Assembly: GCA_018449715.1 (NCBI GenBank)
Contig: JAAVVA010000003.1
Location: forward strand, 248,001-312,000
From: Acidobacteriaceae bacterium dw_441
GTDB taxonomy: Bacteria > Acidobacteriota > Terriglobia > Terriglobales > Acidobacteriaceae
Length of the DNA stretch: 64,000 bases
Direction of reading: 5' to 3'
Under the pieces are notes generated by a model. It was not told the DNA's origin. It ran no database searches and worked only from the letters and a program-made list of their open reading frames with translations. Made by a program: the position numbers and the translations under genes. Positions 60,637 to 64,000 of this stretch are shown one piece after another. Each line of letters opens with the position of its first letter. The stretch's first letter is position 1.

Positions 60637-61323
60637 CTAGATCTGCGTGTAGACGTCCTTGAAGTCGTAGCAGCCCTTGCGCGTCGAGATCCACTCGGCT
60701 GCACGTACGGCTCCTTCGGCGAAGCCTCGCCGCGAGTACGCCTCGTGGGTCAGGACCAGACGGTCGGCCTTGCTCTTCGCTTCGAGAATGTGAAGACCGG
60801 CGGCGTCGCCCACGCGGTGCGCCTTCACCGGAACCTCCGCGGCTCCGGAAGCATCCTTGACTACCTGGGCCAGGGTCAGCGCCGTTCCCGAAGGGGCGTC
60901 CAGCTTGGTGACGTGGTGCGTCTCCTCGATGGAGAACTCGTACCCGGCGCTCTTCAGCAGCTCGCCCATGCGCTGCGCCATCTGCAGCATGACCTGCACG
61001 CCGATGGAGAAGTTGGTGCCGTACAGCAGACCCGCCTGCTTGCGCTCGGCCAGGCCGCGCATGTCGTGCAGCTTGTCGTACCAGCCGGTCGTGCCGACGA
61101 CCATGTGGGCTCCCGTCGCCAGCACCGCGCGCATGTTCTGCAGCACGGCCTCCGGCGTCGTGAAGTCGATGGCCACGTCAAAACCCGCGACGAAGGGAGG
61201 CGTCAGAGCCGCTCCGTTCAGGTTCTCCGTGGCATCCAGCACATGAACGCTGTGCCCGCGCTCGGCCGCTACCTCGGCCACTAATTTTCCCGTTTTCCCG
61301 TGTCCTAGAACCAATACGCGCAT
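60637..61323 (-). CDS. dapB: 4-Hydroxy-tetrahydrodipicolinate reductase
   Basis: DapB reduces the DapA product with NAD(P)H. It has 228 residues, a little short for the family (about 240-270). The cofactor loop is VLGHGKTGKLV, the substrate site THHVTKLDAPSGTA carries the catalytic His pair and Lys, and TNFSIGVQVML follows the canonical pattern. The gene begins 13 bases after lysC. Confidence 0.92.
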   Translation of the reverse strand: MRVLVLGHGKTGKLVAEVAAERGHSVHVLDATENLNGAALTPPFVAGFDVAIDFTTPEAVLQNMRAVLATGAHMVVGTTGWYDKLHDMRGLAERKQAGLLYGTNFSIGVQVMLQMAQRMGELLKSAGYEFSIEETHHVTKLDAPSGTALTLAQVVKDASGAAEVPVKAHRVGDAAGLHILEAKSKADRLVLTHEAYSRRGFAEGAVRAAEWISTRKGCYDFKDVYTQI

Positions 61324-61336
61324 TGCAATACCTTCC

Positions 61337-62770
61337 TTAGGCTTTGCTCTCGGCAGCCACTCGCGCTTCTACATCAAAGATTGCTTCGTCTGGGTCGGCG
61401 AAGAAGTAGCGGTGCAGGCTGCGCACAGCCTCCTCCACATCATCCTCGTCGATCATGAAGCTCATGTTGATCTCGCTGGCTCCCTGCGAGATCATCCGCA
61501 CGTTCACGTGGCTGACAGCGGTGAAGACCTGTCCGGCGATGCCGTTGTGGCCGCGGATGTCCTCGCCCACCATGCAGATCAGGGCTTTGTGGCCCTCCAT
61601 CTTCACGTCGGCGATCTTCGAAAGCTCCTCGACGATCTCCGGCAGGCGCTCGTTCGAGTCCACGCTCAGAGAGATGCTGACCTCGCTGGTCGAGACCATG
61701 TCGATCACGCACTTGTACTTGTCGAAGACGTCGAAGACGGCCTTCAGGTAGCCGTGCGACATCAGCATGCGGCTGGCGACGATGTCGATGATCGTCAGCT
61801 TCTTCTTGGCTGCGATGCACTTGAACGGGCTCCGGCAGTGCGGAGCAACGGCGGTGATCCTGGTGCCTTCGTTCTCGGGGTTGCGCGAGTTCAGCACCCA
61901 CACCGGGATGCTCTTCTGCACCGCCGGAAGAATCGTCGCCGGGTGCAGCACCTTCGCTCCGAAGTAGGCCAGCTCGGCGGCCTCTTCAAAGCTGATCGAC
62001 TTCACGCGCAGGGCCTCGGGGACGATGCGCGGATCGGTCGTCATGATGCCGTTGACGTCGGTCCAGATCTCGATGGCTCCCGCGTGCAGGCCACCGCCCA
62101 CGAGGGCGGCGGTGTAGTCGCTGCCGCCGCGTCCGAGGGTGGTTGTGATGCCTTCGGCGGTCGAGCCGATGAAGCCGCCCATGACCGGGGTCTTGCCCGC
62201 TTCGATGAGGGGAAGCACGAACTGTGTCAGTTTGGCCTCGATCGCAGCTTCCTGCGGGGCGGCCTTGCCGTAGTTCGCGTCCGTGATGATGCAGGTGCGG
62301 GCGTCGACGTGGGTTCCGTTCAGGCCGTGCTGGTCGAAGGCGGCGGCGACCATGCGGCTCGAAAGCCGCTCGCCGAAGCTGACGACGAGATCGCTGGTGC
62401 GGTCGGTCAGCTCGCCCACGGCGGAGATGCCGCGCAGCAGATCGTCGAGAGCGTCGAACTCCTGGTGAACCGCCGGGGTCAGGGCCGCGAGACGCTGCTC
62501 GTCGAGTAATTCGGTAGCGGTGTCGATGTGACGGGTGCGCAGGCGGGAGCTGATGGCCAGCGCGCCGGACTTGTCACCACGACCCGCTGCCGCAGCAGCG
62601 GCCAGAAGCTGGTCGGTGACCTTCGCCATCGCCGAGACGACCACGATGGTCTGGAGGCCCTTCTTGCGGCGTCCGCCGACGATTCCGGCGGTGCGTGTCA
62701 TTGCCTTGGCGTCCTCAACCGAGGTTCCGCCGAACTTCATTACTACAAGCTGTTCCCGTGCTTCGCTCAA
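61337..62770 (-). CDS. lysC: Aspartate kinase
   Basis: LysC phosphorylates aspartate, the first step to lysine, threonine and methionine. MKFGGTSVEDA opens the kinase domain, and FGERLSSRM and GFIGSTAEGITTTLGRGGSD are catalytic-loop motifs. Two ACT domains at the C-terminus (from about residue 310) suggest feedback inhibition. I start at the TTG at 62770, which overlaps the asd stop as TTGA and gives 477 residues beginning MSEAREQLVVMKFGG; the longest frame would run 59 residues further into asd without conservation. Confidence 0.94.
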   Translation of the reverse strand: MSEAREQLVVMKFGGTSVEDAKAMTRTAGIVGGRRKKGLQTIVVVSAMAKVTDQLLAAAAAAGRGDKSGALAISSRLRTRHIDTATELLDEQRLAALTPAVHQEFDALDDLLRGISAVGELTDRTSDLVVSFGERLSSRMVAAAFDQHGLNGTHVDARTCIITDANYGKAAPQEAAIEAKLTQFVLPLIEAGKTPVMGGFIGSTAEGITTTLGRGGSDYTAALVGGGLHAGAIEIWTDVNGIMTTDPRIVPEALRVKSISFEEAAELAYFGAKVLHPATILPAVQKSIPVWVLNSRNPENEGTRITAVAPHCRSPFKCIAAKKKLTIIDIVASRMLMSHGYLKAVFDVFDKYKCVIDMVSTSEVSISLSVDSNERLPEIVEELSKIADVKMEGHKALICMVGEDIRGHNGIAGQVFTAVSHVNVRMISQGASEINMSFMIDEDDVEEAVRSLHRYFFADPDEAIFDVEARVAAESKA

Positions 62771-63891
62771 GCGGACACCGCCGAATTCTCTGCGGCTGCC
62801 TGGTTCTGCGTTGCTCCGGTTGGTACTCCCAGCTTGTCGAGCTTGCCCATGCGCGCCAGAACCTCGGCGTTCAGCAGGGCCGCTCCGGCAGCGCCGCGAA
62901 TGGTGTTGTGCGACAGCAGGACGAACTTCCAGTCCAGCAGCGAGCACTCACGCAGACGTCCCACGGTCGTGGCCATGCCGTTGCCGCGCATGCGGTCCAG
63001 GCGGGGCTGCGGGCGGTCGACCGAGCCGTCGAACTCAACCGGGGCATCGGGGGCCGTGGGCAGGCCCTCGCCGCGCAGGGGAGAGAACTCGCTCCATGCG
63101 GCGAGGATCTCCTCGCGGGTGGCCTTCTTGCGGAACTTGATGCTCACGCACTCGGTGTGGCCGTCTTCGACCGCCACGCGGTTGCAGTGCGCGCTCACCT
63201 TCGCGTCGAGCATGTTGACGTGGTCGACGTTGACGCGGCCCAGCAGCTTGCCGACCTCCTCCTGCATCTTCTCCTCTTCGTTCTTGATGAAGGGGACGAC
63301 GTTGCCGAGGATGTCGAGCGAAGGCACGCCGGGGTATCCGGCGCCGCTGACGGCCTGCATGGTGGTGACGAAGAGGCTCTCGATGCCGAAGCGCTCCTCG
63401 AGCGGCTTCAGCGCCAGAACGAGGCCGATGGCCGAACAGTTCGGGTTGGTGACGATGTAGCCGCCCGTCTCGCGACGCCACGACTGCGACTCGATCATCT
63501 GCAGGTGGTCGGCGTTGACCTCGGGGACGACCAGGGGCACGTCGGAGGTCATGCGGAAGGCGCTGGAGTTCGAGATGACCGCGCATCCGGCTGCGGCGAA
63601 CTTCGGCTCCAGCTCGCGCGCGATGTCCGTGTCCAGCGCGGCAAAGATGATCTTCGGCAGCTCGCCTTCGCACAGCTCGGGCACGTTGGGCTGCACCTTC
63701 ATCGCGGCGATGTGCGCCGGAATGGGGGTGTCGAGCTTCCACTTGACGGCGTCGCCGTACGTCTTGCCCGCGCTGCGGTCGCTTGCCGCCAGCCACGAGA
63801 TCTCAAACCAGGGGTGATTATGCAGAAGCTGAATAAAACGCTGACCGACCATGCCGGTCGCGCCAAGAATGCCAACCCGTCGCCGTTCCAT
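62767..63891 (-). CDS. asd: Aspartate-semialdehyde dehydrogenase, archaeal/fungal-type
   Basis: Asd reduces aspartyl phosphate to the semialdehyde used by DapA. The 374 residues begin with a Rossmann loop GILGATGMVGQRF. The catalytic cysteine is in TNPNCSAIGL and the substrate histidine region in KVSAHCNRVAVEDGHT. This pattern, together with VPEVNADH, is that of the archaeal/fungal subfamily and not of the E. coli type. It leads the lysC-dapB unit and overlaps lysC by four bases. Confidence 0.93.
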   Translation of the reverse strand: MERRRVGILGATGMVGQRFIQLLHNHPWFEISWLAASDRSAGKTYGDAVKWKLDTPIPAHIAAMKVQPNVPELCEGELPKIIFAALDTDIARELEPKFAAAGCAVISNSSAFRMTSDVPLVVPEVNADHLQMIESQSWRRETGGYIVTNPNCSAIGLVLALKPLEERFGIESLFVTTMQAVSGAGYPGVPSLDILGNVVPFIKNEEEKMQEEVGKLLGRVNVDHVNMLDAKVSAHCNRVAVEDGHTECVSIKFRKKATREEILAAWSEFSPLRGEGLPTAPDAPVEFDGSVDRPQPRLDRMRGNGMATTVGRLRECSLLDWKFVLLSHNTIRGAAGAALLNAEVLARMGKLDKLGVPTGATQNQAAAENSAVSA

Positions 63892-64000
63892 AGTCTTTTA
63901 AGAATAACGCGGTGTGTCACTCCCCGTCACGAAACGGGCCTCGAGGAGCGCATCCAGTGTCCCGGACGGAGGCTTTCGCGGGCCGGAATGCGTTTTCAAT
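63892..64000. other. Upstream region of asd, at the window edge
   Basis: This 109-base stretch should hold the leader of the asd-lysC-dapB unit or the 3' end of another minus-strand gene. One frame on the minus strand is open from the edge to a TGA near 63915, but its 27 residues match nothing I know. No riboswitch could be recognised in the part visible. Confidence 0.3.

Noticed and set aside
1..64000. CRISPR array, transposase, integrase or defence island
   Set aside because: No regularly spaced repeats, cas genes, transposases or restriction genes were found on either strand.

Overview
The window looks like a chromosomal stretch of an acidobacterium, probably of the Terriglobia (Terriglobus/Granulicella/Edaphobacter type). 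The support is indirect: high GC, a VWFA-related protein of the type described from acidobacteria, a DUF2339-DUF3999 pair, many two-component and secreted proteins, and families of short intergenic repeats of a kind I associate with this phylum. No phage, transposase, CRISPR array or tRNA gene was recognised. Apart from three repeat-bearing intergenic zones it is ordinary, densely packed chromosome.

Layout. 1-10 kb: the 3' end of a probable alpha-glucan phosphorylase, then on the minus strand a tripartite RND efflux operon (MdtA-like adaptor and two MdtB/MdtC-like pumps), with a HAD-UbiA fusion diverging from it. 10-20 kb: a translation and cell-division block. pheS and pheT are separated by three unrelated genes (an acyltransferase that appears to start at AUU, a YvlD-type membrane protein and a SnoaL-like secreted protein). 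pheT runs into zapB-like and zapA, followed by a secreted TPR-thioredoxin protein, a PaiB-like FMN protein, a strong 6S RNA candidate, a degenerate Lgt-like protein and rluD. 20-28 kb: a VWFA-related protein, a histidine kinase/LuxR regulator pair, bestrophin, a universal stress protein, adenosine deaminase and an APC permease. 28-44 kb: a 51-residue basic protein, PcrA/UvrD with a large acidic insert, a LOG protein, a DUF971 protein, an orphan oligopeptide-type ABC ATPase, an SDR, an ABC-2 exporter, a YpdA-like reductase, an HPt-containing response regulator with a LuxR regulator, and the DUF2339/DUF3999 membrane pair.

44-64 kb is almost entirely minus strand: ftsK with a perfect parS site 0.2 kb upstream of it, undecaprenyl-diphosphate phosphatase, a GNAT enzyme, a TPR envelope protein coupled to a threonine dehydratase, a patatin/Omp85-barrel (type Vd) protein, RNase J, and a lysine/diaminopimelate gene block (asd, lysC, dapB, M29 aminopeptidase, Tat-exported aminotransferase, terminator, dapA, dapD). 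The block gives aspartate to tetrahydrodipicolinate to the N-succinyl intermediate, for peptidoglycan and lysine; dapC and dapE are not obvious here unless the aminotransferase fills the first role. The parS site suggests this part of the chromosome is not far from the origin.

Most noteworthy: the 6S RNA candidate and its promoter, the parS site, an apparent AUU start codon, PheT without its EMAP-like tRNA-binding domain and split from pheS, an Lgt homologue lacking two key residues, a Tat-exported PLP enzyme in a diaminopimelate gene block, and three intergenic repeat families. I did not find convincing evidence for a wholly new multi-gene system.
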